From Streptomyces mangrovisoli (GTDB lineage Bacteria > Actinomycetota > Actinomycetes > Streptomycetales > Streptomycetaceae): DNA of 64,000 bases. How positions within the stretch are numbered: the first letter of the stretch is position 1; each line of letters opens with the position of its first letter. The notes below the pieces were generated by a model. The model saw only the letters and a program-made list of their open reading frames with translations. It ran no database searches and had not been told where the DNA came from. Made by a program: the position numbers and the translations under genes. The stretch spans positions 1-64,000 of the forward strand of contig NZ_LAVA02000119.1 in the NCBI RefSeq assembly GCF_000974985.2, in the 5' to 3' direction. Positions 63,917 through 64,000 of this stretch are shown here, piece after piece.

Positions 63917-64000
63917 TTGCACCGCCGCCGTCGCACCGCGCTCCTGCTGTCCGCCGCGATCGCCGCGGCACCTTTGCTCACCGCCTGTGGAAGCGACGCG
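63917..64000 (+). CDS. lipoprotein, 5' end only (cut by window end)
   Basis: The first 28 codons are visible, starting at TTG 63917 after GGGAGG. They encode MHRRRRTALLLSAAIAAAPLLTAC followed by GSDA, a lipoprotein signal with lipobox LLTAC and mature Cys24. The gene runs off the window. Small solute-binding or sensor lipoproteins start like this, but the function cannot be told. Confidence 0.7.
   Translation, partial: MHRRRRTALLLSAAIAAAPLLTACGSDA

Overview
The window is chromosomal DNA of a Streptomyces-type actinomycete. GC is about 70 percent or more, codons end mostly in G or C, GTG starts are common, several promoters look leaderless, and the content is housekeeping in character: a galTEK operon, trans-aconitate methylation, ppc, prs-glmU, mfd, an Rpf-type protein and Scy/DivIVA-like coiled coils. 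From memory, the gene order matches a conserved core region of Streptomyces chromosomes. I see no prophage, transposase, integrase, CRISPR array or secondary-metabolite cluster.

0-9.5 kb: rsmI, a Zn-ribbon-like small protein, tatD, an RpfB-like cell-wall enzyme, rsmA/ksgA and ispE, then a Uma2-family protein and an ABC-F ATPase. Two rRNA methyltransferases lie in this stretch. 9.6-13.5 kb: tandem paralogues with proline-rich tails, one membrane segment and a PQQ/BamB-like outer domain. 13.7-21.5 kb: an atypical LuxR-type response regulator, a sodium:solute symporter divergent from galT-galE-galK, a GNAT acetyltransferase and a second LuxR-type regulator. 21.4-28.5 kb: tamR/tam-VOC with a phased operator array, a CsbD stress protein behind a sigma-B-like promoter, a desaturase-TetR operon with a tandem operator, and ppc. 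28.5-33.4 kb: membrane protein, pth, rplY, prs, glmU and a tRNA-Gln(UUG).

33.4-41.3 kb is the accessory-looking part. A lower-GC gene with two predicted HTHs and a LAGLIDADG-like motif abuts the 5' end of the tRNA. It is followed by an orphan histidine kinase and then a divergent toxin/immunity locus. On the minus strand this holds a YwqJ-like deaminase followed by a SUKH-3 protein. On the plus strand it holds a WHH-type nuclease fused to a SUKH domain, then a 995-residue chain that appears to join an immunity-like N-terminus, a collagen-like linker, a nucleic-acid deaminase domain and a SUKH-4 domain. This is the best candidate for an unusual system: toxin-like and immunity-like folds sit on one polypeptide and no secretion signal is visible.

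41.5-64 kb: DivIVA-like coiled coil, DUF485 plus acetate-type symporter, several lipoproteins, an MFS exporter, a MacB/FtsX-type ABC system, mfd, a small MT0933-type antitoxin-like gene facing a secreted HNH nuclease lipoprotein, an orphan N6-methylase with an altered motif IV, a membrane protein-Ser/Thr kinase pair, a DUF1906 secreted protein and the start of a lipoprotein gene cut by the window end. Starts were chosen from Shine-Dalgarno sites, leaderless -10 boxes, gene overlaps and third-position GC. All functions are read from motifs by eye without database searches.
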